This document shows positions 1 through 9,716 of a stretch of DNA of 64,000 nt, piece by piece. Below the pieces are notes generated by a model, which saw only the letters and a program-made list of their open reading frames with translations, had not been told where the DNA came from and ran no database searches. This stretch comes from Ancylobacter sp. WKF20 (GTDB lineage Bacteria; Pseudomonadota; Alphaproteobacteria; Rhizobiales; Xanthobacteraceae): NCBI RefSeq assembly GCF_029760895.1, contig NZ_CP121679.1:868001-932000 (forward strand), read 5' to 3'. Position 1 is the first letter of the stretch; each line of letters starts with the position of its first letter. The position numbers and the translations under genes are program-made.

Positions 1-2
1 GG

Positions 3-3000
3 GGTGACGGCAGCAGCAGCGACTATGACTTTGCCGCCGGGACGGCGAGCTTCGACATTGCGCACGTCTATACGGCGGACTCGGCCGGAGTGCCGCGCAT
101 CGTCATTCTCACGCTGAAGGATGGCGACGGCGGCAGCGACGCCACGGCGCTGTCGGTGACCGTGACCAACGCCGCCCCGGTGGTGACGGAACTCGCCGTC
201 TCCAGCGCGACGCTTGACCAGATGGAGGCGGTGCTCATCACCGGCCGCTACAGCGATGCCGGGTCCGGTGACCGGCATTCCATCACCATCGACCTTGGCA
301 ACGGCACCGTGCTTTCCGGCGCCGCTGTGAAGGTGAACACCGTGACCAGAACCTTCTCGGCGGTTGGGACCTTCCCGGTCGCCGGGGTCTACCAGATCAA
401 GGCCGTCATCGCCGACACCAACGATACCAGCTCCAAGGGCGAGCGCAGCACCAGCGTGAACGTGGTGAACCCGCAGGCCTCGATCCGCAACGTGAAGGTC
501 AATGGTGTGGATGGCACCGAGGGACGCGCCAGCGCGGCCGTGGTCAGCATCGACAAGGGTGAGGCGGTGACGGTGAGCTTCACGCTTACCGATCCAGGCA
601 AGGAGGGCAGCTACACCGTCCAGATCGACTGGCGCGATGGCCGCGGCCCGGTGACGCTCGAGGCGACGACCTCGACCTACGACGCCGCAGAGAACCTTAC
701 CGTCAACACCTACACGGCGACGCGCGTCTTCACACGCGGCGGCGGCAATGCGGCGGACCCGACTCTCTCCGGCATCGACATTCTCATGGGCGAAGGGAGC
801 GCCACGCCGATCCTCGCCGGCAGCATCGCCATTGCGGTGTTGAACGCCGCGCCGATCGTCAGCACGCTCACCGTGACACCGCAGGACACGCGCGAGTCCG
901 GCTCGGTGACGGCGACGCTGGTCTTCACCGACAGTGACGTGGACGACATCCATGGCGCCGTCTTTACCTGGGGCGATGGCAGCACCACGACGCTCGATGC
1001 AAGCGCGCGGGTGCTCGAAGTCGGCGGCGGCTATTCCTTCTCCGCTACCCATACCTATGCCGACAACGCGGCGGGCGTGGCCAACTATGTCGTCTCCGCC
1101 ACGGTGACGGATCAGGATTTCGGCACCGCCACCAGGACGGCACTGGCGCCGGTCGCCAATGAGGCGCCGTCCACCCTGGTCGTCGCTCTGGACGAGAGTC
1201 GGGTGGTCGAGGGTGACTATGTAACCCTGCGCGGCAGCTTCGTGGATGCCGGCCTCCTGGATACGCACAGTGTCACCATTGACTGGGGCTTCGGCACCGA
1301 CGCGGTACGCTACGAGACGGTCACCCTGAACGGGGGCGAGCGCAGCTTTGTGGTGCAGCACCGCTATGGCGAGGGTCTGCGCGTCGCCAGCGGCGCGGTG
1401 CCCCTCGCGATCGCCATCAAGGTTGAAGACAAGGATGGCGGCGCGGGCGAGGCGCGCCTGGCGCCGGAGGTGGCGAGCGAACCGCCGAGCCTGACCGGCC
1501 TCAAGCTCGACACGCCCACGCTGGTCGAGGGCGGTTTTATCCGGCTCACCGGTCTCATCGAGGACGCCGATGTCTCGGACACGCACAGCCTCGTGATCAC
1601 CTGGGGCGATGGGGCGGTGGAGACGGTGGCCATCAGCGCGGCCGACCGAGCCATAGACCTGAAACACCGCTATGCCCAGGACGCGAAGACTGCGCTCGGC
1701 TCCGATAGCTACGCGATCTCGGTGCGCGTCACCGACGCTGTCGGCAAGAACGCCACGCAGGATCTAGCGGTGGCGGTAACCAATGCCGCGCCGCAGCTTG
1801 GCTCGGTCAACCTCACCGGCATTGTCGCCGAGAACGGCACAGTCACGCTCACCGGCAAGGTGACCGATGCCGGCCGGCTTGATGTGCTCAGCCTCGTCCT
1901 CCTCTGGGGTGACGAAGCGGCGGGCGCGAGCCCGGTCACGGTCGACCTCGTGCCGGATGGCAGTTTCACCGCCTCGCATCGCTATCTCGACGATGCCCGC
2001 TCGGCTGGCCTTGAGGCGGACAGCTACACGGTGACGCTGAGCGCCGGCGACGGCGTGACCCAGACCGTGACCACCCGCGCAGTGACCGTCACCAATGTCG
2101 CGCCGGTTCTTAACGATGTCGCGGTCACCTCCACCATCGACGAGAACGGCACTGTCACCTTGACCGGCACCGTGACCGATGTCGGCACGCTCGACGGCCA
2201 TGTGCTGACGATCCTGTGGGGCGACGAGGCCGAGGGGGGCGTGGGTCAGAGCGTGACGGTGGGTGCCGACGGCACCTTCCGCGTGACGCATCGCTACCTC
2301 GACGATGCCTTGTCCGCCGGTAGCAAGGTCGACAGCTACACCGTCGCCCTCCGCGTGACGGACGAGGCGGGCGACGATGCGACCGCCTCGCGCAGCGTCG
2401 TGGTGGTCAACACCGCCCCGAAGCTCACCGACATCGCGATCACCAGCGCAGTGGACGAGGGCGGGTTGGCCCGCTTGACAGGCGTGATCGTCGACGAGGG
2501 CTCGCTGGATACCCATGTACTGACCGTCGACTGGGGCGACGGCACGGTGCGCGACTACAGCTTCACCGCTGGCCGCGCCATCGATCTGACCCATGCCTAC
2601 GCCGATGATGGCCGCAGCTTCGGCAATCTCACCGACAGCTACACGGTGAAAGTGGCGGTGAAGGACAATCGCGATGCTAGCTCGGCGGTTTCCGAGGCCA
2701 GCGTGCGGGTCGACAATGTGGCGCCGGAGTTCCACCAGGTCACCGTGACCTCGGCAATCGACGAGAACGGCATCGTCACGCTCACCGGGCGGATCAGCGA
2801 TGTCGGCGTCAATGACAGCCATCTGCTGACCGTGTTCTGGGGCGACGAGACCCTTGGGGCGACGCCGGAAATCGTCACGCTCACGGTGGATGGCAGCTTC
2901 ACCGTCACGCACCGCTATCTCGATGATGGCCGCTCCTTCGGACTGGCGACGGACAGCTATGCGGTCAGCCTCACGCTCACCGACAATGCGGGCGCAAGCG

Positions 3001-4805
3001 TCGGGGCCGGGGCTGCCGTGCAGGTCTCCAACGTCGCGCCGGAACTGTCGGACATCATCCTGACGCCGGAAATCGACGAGGACGGCACGGTGACGCTGAG
3101 CGGACGGGTCAGCGATGTCGGCTCGCTGGACAGCCATGTCATCACCGTGCTGTGGGGCGATGAGTCCCTGGGCGAGATGGGTGAGGTGGTTACGCTCGCG
3201 GCGGATGGCACCTTCACTGCCGCTCATCGCTATCTCGACGATGCCCGCTCCTTCGGCCTTGAGGCTGACAGCTACACGGTTCGCATCACGGCGGTGGACG
3301 ACGCCATTGGCGATAACGTGGCGCGGGAGGATGTTGAGACGGCGCAGGTTCTCGTGCGCAACGTCGCACCGAGCCTCCCGACGGTCGCGGCGACGGCTGA
3401 GATCGACGAGAACGGCATTGTCACTCTCACTGGGACAGTGGCGGATATTGGCAGCCGCGACACGCATGAGGTCGTCGTCGACTGGGGTGACGGCGAGGCT
3501 TCGCTGGTAACGGTTGACCCGCTCACCCGCAGCTTCAGCGTCGAGCACCGTTATCTGCAGGACGCACCGACGGCCCTCGGCACGGAGCGCTACACCATCG
3601 CCGTCACCTTGGCCGACAATGCCGGCGCCACAGCGACGGCCGTGCTGGAGACGACGGTCAACAATGTGGCGCCGGTGCTGGCCGATATTGCCTTCGTCCG
3701 GCGCGGGGCGATCCTGCCGGGCGCGGTCGATCTGAGCGGGCGCGTCACCGATGTCGGCCTCAAGGACATTCATCAGGTGAGCATCGACTGGGGCGACGGG
3801 CGGTCGAGCACGGTCGCGGTCGATCCGGTGACCGGCACCTTCGATGTCCGGCACTTCTTCGGCCGCAGCGGCGCCTTCAACGTAACCATCACCGCCATGG
3901 ACGATGCTGGCGATGTTTCGGAAGCGCTGTCCATCGTCATGACGGTCACCGTGCCCGATCTGACCGCCACGCTGGAGCCGAATATCGACGGGGCGCCGGC
4001 CGGCTCCACCGGAACGGATGAAGGCGCGGCGGCACCGGGCGAAGATGGTCCTGGCGACGACGGGACCGATACCGGCGTCCAGTTCGGTACCCCGCCGAGC
4101 TTCGGCTTCTTTGGGCGTGACGGCGCCGAGGACGGGGCCGATCCGGAAGGTGACGGGCAGACGATCCGCTTCAATCTGGAAACCCCGAGCGGCGGGCGGT
4201 CTCCCTCGCAATTCGGTGGGGCGGGCCCGACGATCGAGCCCGGTTCTGGGGCGCCCGCATCCACGGGTGGGAGCAGCGGATCGGGCCAACCGGACGAGAC
4301 TCCGGCGGGCAATCAGGGCCAGCTTCGCGAGGAGGGTGTGCCCGCTACTCAGGGACAGTTCCCCCCGGAGGGCGATCCCGCCTCGCGCGGCGCCGCGCTG
4401 CCCCCGCCGACACGTCTCGCGCTGGCCTCGGCATCCGGCATTGTCTTGCCGGAACTCGCGGTCATGCACCCCTTCGCCAGCGCCGCAACGCTGGCGCCGA
4501 GCCTGGAGGCGGTCATCGCGCTGCGTCCGGCAGTGGCGCCGCATGGCGAGGCTCCGGGGATGGACGCGGATTACCGCGACAGGCGCGACGCGGAACCGTT
4601 CGTCGGGGGCGCCTCGCTTGCCGCCGGAGGGCTGTTCGCGCTCACCGCCGACCGAGCCTCGGCGCGTCACCGCCGCAAGCGGGCGCAGGCCCTGCGTGAG
4701 GCGCTCGGCCTGCCCGTGAATGATGCGTGGGAAGTTCCCCATCCCTCCGCCGCGCCATTGGCGGGTTGGGGCGAGAGGGTAGATGTTTCACAGGATTGGC
4801 GCTGA
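3..4805 (+). CDS. Giant PKD/Ig-like repeat surface protein, C-terminal part (5' end outside window)
   Basis: The frame is open from the first bases of the window, so this is the last 1600 residues of a larger protein; the GTG at 90 is an internal Val codon. I count about twelve tandem units of roughly 105 residues, each with a PKD-like WGDG or WGDE turn, and most with an HRYLDD-like strand and a conserved DENGTVTLTG opening. From about 3960 to 4420 the protein becomes Gly/Pro/Asp-rich and disordered-looking. The tail has a short hydrophobic stretch (about 4598-4645) followed by an Arg/Lys cluster (RHRRKR). No RTX nonapeptides or beta-barrel are visible. PKD arrays are typical of extracellular adhesins. 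The following genes (SapC-like, HlyD-like, M50, SecA-like) suggest dedicated export. Cell-surface or secreted location is inferred; the N-terminal signal cannot be seen. Confidence 0.85.
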   Translation, partial: GDGSSSDYDFAAGTASFDIAHVYTADSAGVPRIVILTLKDGDGGSDATALSVTVTNAAPVVTELAVSSATLDQMEAVLITGRYSDAGSGDRHSITIDLGNGTVLSGAAVKVNTVTRTFSAVGTFPVAGVYQIKAVIADTNDTSSKGERSTSVNVVNPQASIRNVKVNGVDGTEGRASAAVVSIDKGEAVTVSFTLTDPGKEGSYTVQIDWRDGRGPVTLEATTSTYDAAENLTVNTYTATRVFTRGGGNAADPTLSGIDILMGEGSATPILAGSIAIAVLNAAPIVSTLTVTPQDTRESGSVTATLVFTDSDVDDIHGAVFTWGDGSTTTLDASARVLEVGGGYSFSATHTYADNAAGVANYVVSATVTDQDFGTATRTALAPVANEAPSTLVVALDESRVVEGDYVTLRGSFVDAGLLDTHSVTIDWGFGTDAVRYETVTLNGGERSFVVQHRYGEGLRVASGAVPLAIAIKVEDKDGGAGEARLAPEVASEPPSLTGLKLDTPTLVEGGFIRLTGLIEDADVSDTHSLVITWGDGAVETVAISAADRAIDLKHRYAQDAKTALGSDSYAISVRVTDAVGKNATQDLAVAVTNAAPQLGSVNLTGIVAENGTVTLTGKVTDAGRLDVLSLVLLWGDEAAGASPVTVDLVPDGSFTASHRYLDDARSAGLEADSYTVTLSAGDGVTQTVTTRAVTVTNVAPVLNDVAVTSTIDENGTVTLTGTVTDVGTLDGHVLTILWGDEAEGGVGQSVTVGADGTFRVTHRYLDDALSAGSKVDSYTVALRVTDEAGDDATASRSVVVVNTAPKLTDIAITSAVDEGGLARLTGVIVDEGSLDTHVLTVDWGDGTVRDYSFTAGRAIDLTHAYADDGRSFGNLTDSYTVKVAVKDNRDASSAVSEASVRVDNVAPEFHQVTVTSAIDENGIVTLTGRISDVGVNDSHLLTVFWGDETLGATPEIVTLTVDGSFTVTHRYLDDGRSFGLATDSYAVSLTLTDNAGASVGAGAAVQVSNVAPELSDIILTPEIDEDGTVTLSGRVSDVGSLDSHVITVLWGDESLGEMGEVVTLAADGTFTAAHRYLDDARSFGLEADSYTVRITAVDDAIGDNVAREDVETAQVLVRNVAPSLPTVAATAEIDENGIVTLTGTVADIGSRDTHEVVVDWGDGEASLVTVDPLTRSFSVEHRYLQDAPTALGTERYTIAVTLADNAGATATAVLETTVNNVAPVLADIAFVRRGAILPGAVDLSGRVTDVGLKDIHQVSIDWGDGRSSTVAVDPVTGTFDVRHFFGRSGAFNVTITAMDDAGDVSEALSIVMTVTVPDLTATLEPNIDGAPAGSTGTDEGAAAPGEDGPGDDGTDTGVQFGTPPSFGFFGRDGAEDGADPEGDGQTIRFNLETPSGGRSPSQFGGAGPTIEPGSGAPASTGGSSGSGQPDETPAGNQGQLREEGVPATQGQFPPEGDPASRGAALPPPTRLALASASGIVLPELAVMHPFASAATLAPSLEAVIALRPAVAPHGEAPGMDADYRDRRDAEPFVGGASLAAGGLFALTADRASARHRRKRAQALREALGLPVNDAWEVPHPSAAPLAGWGERVDVSQDWR

Positions 4806-4807
4806 TT

Positions 4808-4825
4808 GAGGTAATTTAATACCTC
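4808..4825. other. Small inverted repeat after the giant protein gene
   Basis: GAGGTA and TACCTC form a perfect 6-bp inverted repeat around a 6-base AT-rich loop, 3 bp after the stop codon of the PKD-repeat gene and about 50 bp before the SapC-like gene. It could be a weak terminator or a protein-binding site. There is no T-run after it, so read-through into the next genes is likely. Confidence 0.3.
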
Positions 4826-4878
4826 GATCGAATGCCTGTCCCCGGCCTTACGGTTCTCAAGAAACGGATCGACGAGAT

Positions 4879-5652
4879 ATGTCCGACCTGCCGCTGTTTT
4901 ATTCTTCGGTGGTGCCGCTCGACAGCCAGGCGCACCGCTCCCACCGCATCGCCACGGCGCAGGCTCCCTTCGCCTTCGCCGCCGGGGCGCATCTCATTCC
5001 GGCGGTGGTCGACGAGTTCGCGGCGGCAGCGCGGGAAATCCCGGTGGTGTTCGCACCGGCCGGCACGCGGTATGCGGCGGTGTTTCTGTGCGGGTTGAAG
5101 CCGCAGAGCAACCTGTTCGTGGATGCGCAAGGTCGGTGGACCGGCACCTATCTGCCGGCCTATCTGCGCCGCTATCCCTTCATTCTGGGCGAGCGGCAGG
5201 GGGGCGATCCGCTTGTCTGCGTTGATACGGGCTTTGCCGGCTTCGCCCCGGATGAGGACGGGCAGGCGCTGTTCGACGCGGAGGGCAAGGCGACGCCGGC
5301 TCTGAACGCCATGGTGAAGCTGGTGACGGACTACGCCACTTCCGCCAAGCGCACCGAGCTTCTGGGCAGCAAGCTGCAGGAATTCGACCTTCTGCGCAGC
5401 GTGACCATCGATGTGCAGGGCGCCAATGGCCCGAGCGCGAGCATTCACGGGTTGTCGATCGTCGACGAGGCCAAGTTCGCGGCTCTGCCCGACGCGGCGC
5501 TGCTGGAGCTGCGGCGGCTGAACCTACTGGGCGCGATCTACGCGCATCTGTTCAGCGTCGGCGCGACGCAGACGCTGTCGGCCAAGCTGAAGGCAAATGA
5601 AGCGACGGCCGCAGAGACTGGCGCAGACGCTTACGACAAGAGCGCGGCCTGA
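4879..5652 (+). CDS. SapC family protein
   Basis: 257 residues. The sequence fits the SapC family (named from the Campylobacter S-layer secretion locus), with the family's YLRRYPFIL segment and a following run on 'fidtgfagf' lines (VDTGFAGF) near residues 95-120. There is no signal peptide or membrane segment, so it is probably cytosolic or associated with a secretion machine. Biochemical role in the family is not established. It sits 73 bp after the giant repeat protein and 23 bp before the GAF/HlyD gene, inside a one-direction cassette that ends in a SecA paralogue, which supports a role in export or maturation of the repeat protein. The ATG at 4879 is preceded by GACGAGAT and gives the usual family N-terminus. 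Confidence 0.8.
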   Translation: MSDLPLFYSSVVPLDSQAHRSHRIATAQAPFAFAAGAHLIPAVVDEFAAAAREIPVVFAPAGTRYAAVFLCGLKPQSNLFVDAQGRWTGTYLPAYLRRYPFILGERQGGDPLVCVDTGFAGFAPDEDGQALFDAEGKATPALNAMVKLVTDYATSAKRTELLGSKLQEFDLLRSVTIDVQGANGPSASIHGLSIVDEAKFAALPDAALLELRRLNLLGAIYAHLFSVGATQTLSAKLKANEATAAETGADAYDKSAA

Positions 5653-5675
5653 CGGCGCAGGGGAGATCGGCGCCC

Positions 5676-7550
5676 GTGCTTCACAGTCTGCCGCGGGATC
5701 GTCACGGCCCGGAGGCCTTCGCCGAGAGCGAAGGCTGGCAGCTTCTGGGCGCCGAGGCGGGCACGCGCGCCCTTTCCGACGTCACGCAGCTGCGTCCCTG
5801 GCTGGAGGCGTGGCTTTCGCTGCAATGCGCGCTGATTGGCGATGTGGCGGCCGCCACGGTGACGCTCGACGCAGCGGTTGGCGTGTCGGTCTCCGTTTTC
5901 TGGCCGCCCGGTTCGCGCGCGTCCTATCCCGTGGAAGCCGCCGCCAGCGTCCGCACCCGTACGCGCGGCATGGTCAAGGATGAGGCGGAGGACGGGGCGG
6001 GCGCGGCGACGGTTCTGCTCGCCTTTCCGCTGATGCTCGATGGACAGGCGTTCGGCGGTGTCGCGCTTCGCCTTGAGCCGCGCTCCCCCGAAGCCCTGCG
6101 CCTCGCCATGCGGCACATGCAATGGGGCGTCGCCTGGCTGCGGGAATGGCAGGCGGGCGGGCGGCTCGACGCGCTGCGCGCCGGCGATTCCGCCGGACGC
6201 GCGCTGCTGGATCTTCTGGCCGCGGCGCTTGAACCTCATGGCCTCAAGGCAAGCGTACGCAGCCTTGCCATCGAGCTGGCGGAGCGCTTTGGCTGCGAGC
6301 GCGTCTCCGTGGGCATCGTCCGGGGCAATCACGCCACGGTGCTTGCGATCTCCCACAGCGCGAGCTTCGGCAAGGACATGAACCTCGTGCGCCTCATCGG
6401 CGAGGCGATGGACGAGGCGATTGACCAGCGCGCGCTGGTGCAGGTGCCCGCGCCGCCGGGGTCGCTGGTCGCCAGCCGGATGCATGAGCAGCTGATGCGG
6501 GGCCATGGCGCCGCGACGGTGCTGACCGTGCCGATGCCGCTGCGCGATGGCTTCATCGGGGCGATCACGCTGGAGAGGTCGGGGAGTGACGCCTTCGCCG
6601 CCGAGGATGTGCGGCTGATCGACCTGTTGGCCACTGCGCTTGCACCGATCATTGAGGAAAAGCGGCTGAATGACCGGCCGCTGGCGGTCAAGGCCTGGGA
6701 TGCGCTGCTGGCGGAGATCGGCAGGTTCACCGGGCCGCGCCATGCCCTGCGCAAGGCGTTTGCGGCGGGGGCTGTGCTTCTCCTGCTGCTCTTCACCTTC
6801 TGGTATGGCAGCTACCGCGCGACAGCCGATGCGCTGATCGAGGGGCGGGTGCAGCGTGCCATGACGGCCGGCTTCGACGGTTTCCTGCGCGAAGCTCCGG
6901 TGCGGGCCGGCGACCAAGTGCGCGAGGGCGACGAACTCGCGCGGCTCGACGATCGTGAACTGGTGCTGGAGCGGCTCCGCTGGGCGACGGAACGCCAGCG
7001 GCTCGCTTTCGAGTATGAGCGCGCCCTAGGCGAGCGCAACCGCAGCGAACTGCGCCTGCTGACCAATCAAATCGAGCAGGCCGATGCGCAAATTCAGCTG
7101 ATCGATGCCCAGATACAGCGGGCCCGGATCACCGCGCCCTTCGATGGGTTGATCGTGTCCGGTGATCATTCCCAATCCATCGGCGCGGCGGTGCAGCGTG
7201 GGCAGGTACTGTTCGAGGTCATCCCCGACGGTGGCTACCGCATCGTGCTGCATGTGGATGAGACGCAGCTTGGCGAACTGCGGCCCGGGCAGAAGGGTGA
7301 ACTTGTGCTCGCCGCCCTGCCGGGAGAAACCTTCCCTTTGACGCTCGCCCGCATCACCTCGGTCGCCGAGGCGGCGGAGGGACGCAACCGTTTCCGGGTC
7401 GAGGCGACGCCCGACGGCGCCACGCAGGAGCTGCGGCCGGGCATGCGTGGTGTCGCCAAGATCGAGGTCGGCGAGCGCCGGGTTATCTGGATCTGGTTGC
7501 GCAGCGCCATCGATTGGATGCGTCTCGCGCTCTGGCGCTGGATTCCCTGA
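5676..7550 (+). CDS. GAF-domain plus HlyD-type membrane fusion protein
   Basis: 624 residues starting at a GTG, with GGGGAG about 11 bp upstream. The N-terminal half (about 1-345) is soluble; residues about 190-330 look like a GAF sensor domain (RFGCERVSVGIV start, LTVPM core). One strong transmembrane segment lies at about 364-381 (AVLLLLLFTFWYG). The C-terminal part has the layout of HlyD/membrane-fusion proteins: a lipoyl-like half (RAGDQVREGDELARLDD), a short coiled coil, and the returning half (RITAPFDGLIVSGD) followed by a beta-barrel region. The topology therefore puts the GAF half in the cytoplasm and the HlyD half in the periplasm, so it could couple an internal signal to an envelope-spanning conduit. 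Ligand unknown. It belongs to the same cassette as the genes on either side. Confidence 0.8.
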   Translation: MLHSLPRDRHGPEAFAESEGWQLLGAEAGTRALSDVTQLRPWLEAWLSLQCALIGDVAAATVTLDAAVGVSVSVFWPPGSRASYPVEAAASVRTRTRGMVKDEAEDGAGAATVLLAFPLMLDGQAFGGVALRLEPRSPEALRLAMRHMQWGVAWLREWQAGGRLDALRAGDSAGRALLDLLAAALEPHGLKASVRSLAIELAERFGCERVSVGIVRGNHATVLAISHSASFGKDMNLVRLIGEAMDEAIDQRALVQVPAPPGSLVASRMHEQLMRGHGAATVLTVPMPLRDGFIGAITLERSGSDAFAAEDVRLIDLLATALAPIIEEKRLNDRPLAVKAWDALLAEIGRFTGPRHALRKAFAAGAVLLLLLFTFWYGSYRATADALIEGRVQRAMTAGFDGFLREAPVRAGDQVREGDELARLDDRELVLERLRWATERQRLAFEYERALGERNRSELRLLTNQIEQADAQIQLIDAQIQRARITAPFDGLIVSGDHSQSIGAAVQRGQVLFEVIPDGGYRIVLHVDETQLGELRPGQKGELVLAALPGETFPLTLARITSVAEAAEGRNRFRVEATPDGATQELRPGMRGVAKIEVGERRVIWIWLRSAIDWMRLALWRWIP

Positions 7551-7565
7551 TCAGGCAGGGCATTC

Positions 7566-9716
7566 ATGGCCGTTTCCCACCACAGCCCCTCCTGGTACCG
7601 CGTCTGCGGGCTGCGCCCTCGGCTGCGCGCGCATGTGCAGATCCACCGGCAGAGCTTCCGCGGTACCGTCTGGCATGTCGTGCAGGACACCCAGTCGGGT
7701 CGGTTCCACCGCCTGTCGACAGCCGCCTATCACCTTGTCTGCCTGATGGATGGGAGACGGACGGTTGAGGAGATATGGCTCGCCGTGTGCGAGCGGATGG
7801 GCGCCCAGCAGCCAACGCAGGAGGACGTGGTGCGGCTGCTCTCCCTGCTGCACGCTGCCGACCTGACGACTGGCGGCACTGCGCCTCATCTCGACGATCT
7901 CACCGAGCGCGAGCGTGCCAAGAGCCGTCAGGACATGTGGTCCCGGGTGCGCAATCCGCTGGCGATCCGTCTTCCGCTGGTGGATCCCGACCGGTTCCTG
8001 ACCGCCACATTGCCCTTTCTGCGGCCGCTCTTCACGCGCTGGGCGCTGGTTGCCTGGAGCGTTCTGGTGCTCATTGGCGCGGTGCTGGCGGCAGTGAACT
8101 GGGACGCCCTGATGGCGTCCGTGTTCGAGACCGAGTTTCTGGCGCAAAACATCGCGCTCGCCTTGCTGATCTTTCCCATCGTGAAGCTCGTTCACGAGCT
8201 TGGGCACGGCTACGCGACCAAGATGTGGGGCGGGGAGGTGCATGAGCTCGGCGTCATGCTGTTGGCCTTCATGCCGGTGCCCTATGTCGATGCCTCGGCC
8301 TCGACCGCCTTTCGCGAACGCGGCCGCAGGGCCGTGGTGGGCGGGGCAGGGATCATTGTCGAGCTGGCGATTGCCGCCCTCGGCATGATCGTCTGGGTGC
8401 TGGCGGAGCCGAGCCTTGTCCGCGCGGTGGCGTTCAACGTGGTGCTGACCTGCTCAGTCTCGACGCTCGTCTTCAACGCCAACCCGCTGCTGCGCTTCGA
8501 CGGCTATTATGTGCTGAGCGACCTGATCGAGGTGCCCAATCTCGCCCAGCGGTCCAATCGCTACATCATGCATCTGATCCAGCACCGGCTGTTCGGTCTG
8601 CCGGACCTCGAATCGCCGGTGGAGGCGCCGGGCGAGCCGCTGATCTTCGTCGTCTACGCGGTTGCCTCCTTCATCTATCGCACGCTGGTGATGGTAGGTG
8701 TGGCGCTGTTCATCGCCACGCATTTCTTACTGATCGGCGTGCCGCTGGCCATCGCCAGCCTTGTGACGGCAATTGTCTGGCCACTGATGAAAGGGCTGCA
8801 CTATGTGCTGGCCGATCCGCGGCTCGGGGCGCATCGCCGACGCGCGGTCATAGTGAGCGGGCTCGGCGTCGGAATCCTTCTTGTGCTGCTCCTCGCTGTG
8901 CCGCTCCCCTATGCCACCCTCGCGCAAGGCGTGGTGTGGGTCGCCGACGATGCGGCGACGGTGCGCGTGCGCAGCCCGGGCGTGGTTGCCGCCGTGCCGG
9001 CCGGCGATGGGAGCAAGGTGGATGCTCAGGCCCCGCTGATCGACCTCTATGATCCCGTCCTCGCGATCAAGGCGCGCATCGCCGAGAAGCAGCTGGAGGA
9101 ACTGCGCATCAAGCTGGAGGCGCTCGACCTGACGGACCGGGTCGGCGGCAACATCCTGCGCGAGCAGATCCGCGAAAGCGAAGCACAGCTTGCCGATATG
9201 CGCCGCCAAATCGACGATCTGGCCCTGCTATCCCCGGCCGAAGGCCGGCTTCGGCTGCTTGACGCCACCGACCTGATGGGCCGCTACCCCCGCAAGGGCG
9301 ACGTGGTCGGCTATGTCGTCAGCGGGGAGGGGCCGGTCGTGCGGGCCTTCGTGCCGCAGAGCGAGATTGACCTTGTGCTGCGCCATACCAGCGCCGTCGC
9401 CGTCCGCCTTGCCGCGGACAAATCCCGTAGCCTTCCGGCGCAGATCGAGCGCCAGGTGCCGGCTGCGGTGACGGAGCTGCCACATCCAGTGCTCGCGCCG
9501 GGGGGCGGTGGCAGCCTGCTGGTCGACCCGAATATGCCGGGCCGGCTGAAGCCACTCGACACGCTGTTCGAGGTGGATCTACGCGTCAGCGGCCTGCGCG
9601 ATGACGCGCCGCTCGGCATGCGGGCTTATGTGCGCTTCCAGCATCCCCCGGAGCCGATCGCCCTTCGCTGGATACGGGACCTGCGCCAGCTCTTCCTGCG
9701 GCATTTCGATGTCTGA
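7566..9716 (+). CDS. PqqD-like / M50 site-2-type metalloprotease / HlyD-type fusion protein
   Basis: 716 residues with three parts. Residues about 20-105 resemble a PqqD-type winged helix (peptide-binding chaperone fold). Residues about 150-430 form an M50-like membrane metalloprotease: HELGH at 210-214 gives the two His ligands and the Glu, and NPLLRFDGYY near 306-315 supplies the Asp ligand; several hydrophobic helices surround them. Residues about 440-690 resemble an HlyD-type adaptor with a coiled coil and a lipoyl-like segment (RVRSPGVVAAVPAGDG). M50 enzymes cleave substrates within membranes; with the HlyD part this suggests processing coupled to export of the giant repeat protein (inference). 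The stop codon overlaps the start of the SecA-like gene within ATGTCTGA, indicating translational coupling. ATG at 7566 chosen; it lies 15 bp after the previous stop. Confidence 0.8.
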   Translation: MAVSHHSPSWYRVCGLRPRLRAHVQIHRQSFRGTVWHVVQDTQSGRFHRLSTAAYHLVCLMDGRRTVEEIWLAVCERMGAQQPTQEDVVRLLSLLHAADLTTGGTAPHLDDLTERERAKSRQDMWSRVRNPLAIRLPLVDPDRFLTATLPFLRPLFTRWALVAWSVLVLIGAVLAAVNWDALMASVFETEFLAQNIALALLIFPIVKLVHELGHGYATKMWGGEVHELGVMLLAFMPVPYVDASASTAFRERGRRAVVGGAGIIVELAIAALGMIVWVLAEPSLVRAVAFNVVLTCSVSTLVFNANPLLRFDGYYVLSDLIEVPNLAQRSNRYIMHLIQHRLFGLPDLESPVEAPGEPLIFVVYAVASFIYRTLVMVGVALFIATHFLLIGVPLAIASLVTAIVWPLMKGLHYVLADPRLGAHRRRAVIVSGLGVGILLVLLLAVPLPYATLAQGVVWVADDAATVRVRSPGVVAAVPAGDGSKVDAQAPLIDLYDPVLAIKARIAEKQLEELRIKLEALDLTDRVGGNILREQIRESEAQLADMRRQIDDLALLSPAEGRLRLLDATDLMGRYPRKGDVVGYVVSGEGPVVRAFVPQSEIDLVLRHTSAVAVRLAADKSRSLPAQIERQVPAAVTELPHPVLAPGGGGSLLVDPNMPGRLKPLDTLFEVDLRVSGLRDDAPLGMRAYVRFQHPPEPIALRWIRDLRQLFLRHFDV

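Noticed and set aside
1764..4742. A 992-codon open frame on the minus strand opposite the PKD-repeat gene
   Set aside because: Its translation is a low-complexity His/Arg/Gly/Asp-rich repeat mirroring the PKD array; it has no family features, and long antisense frames are common in GC-rich repetitive genes.
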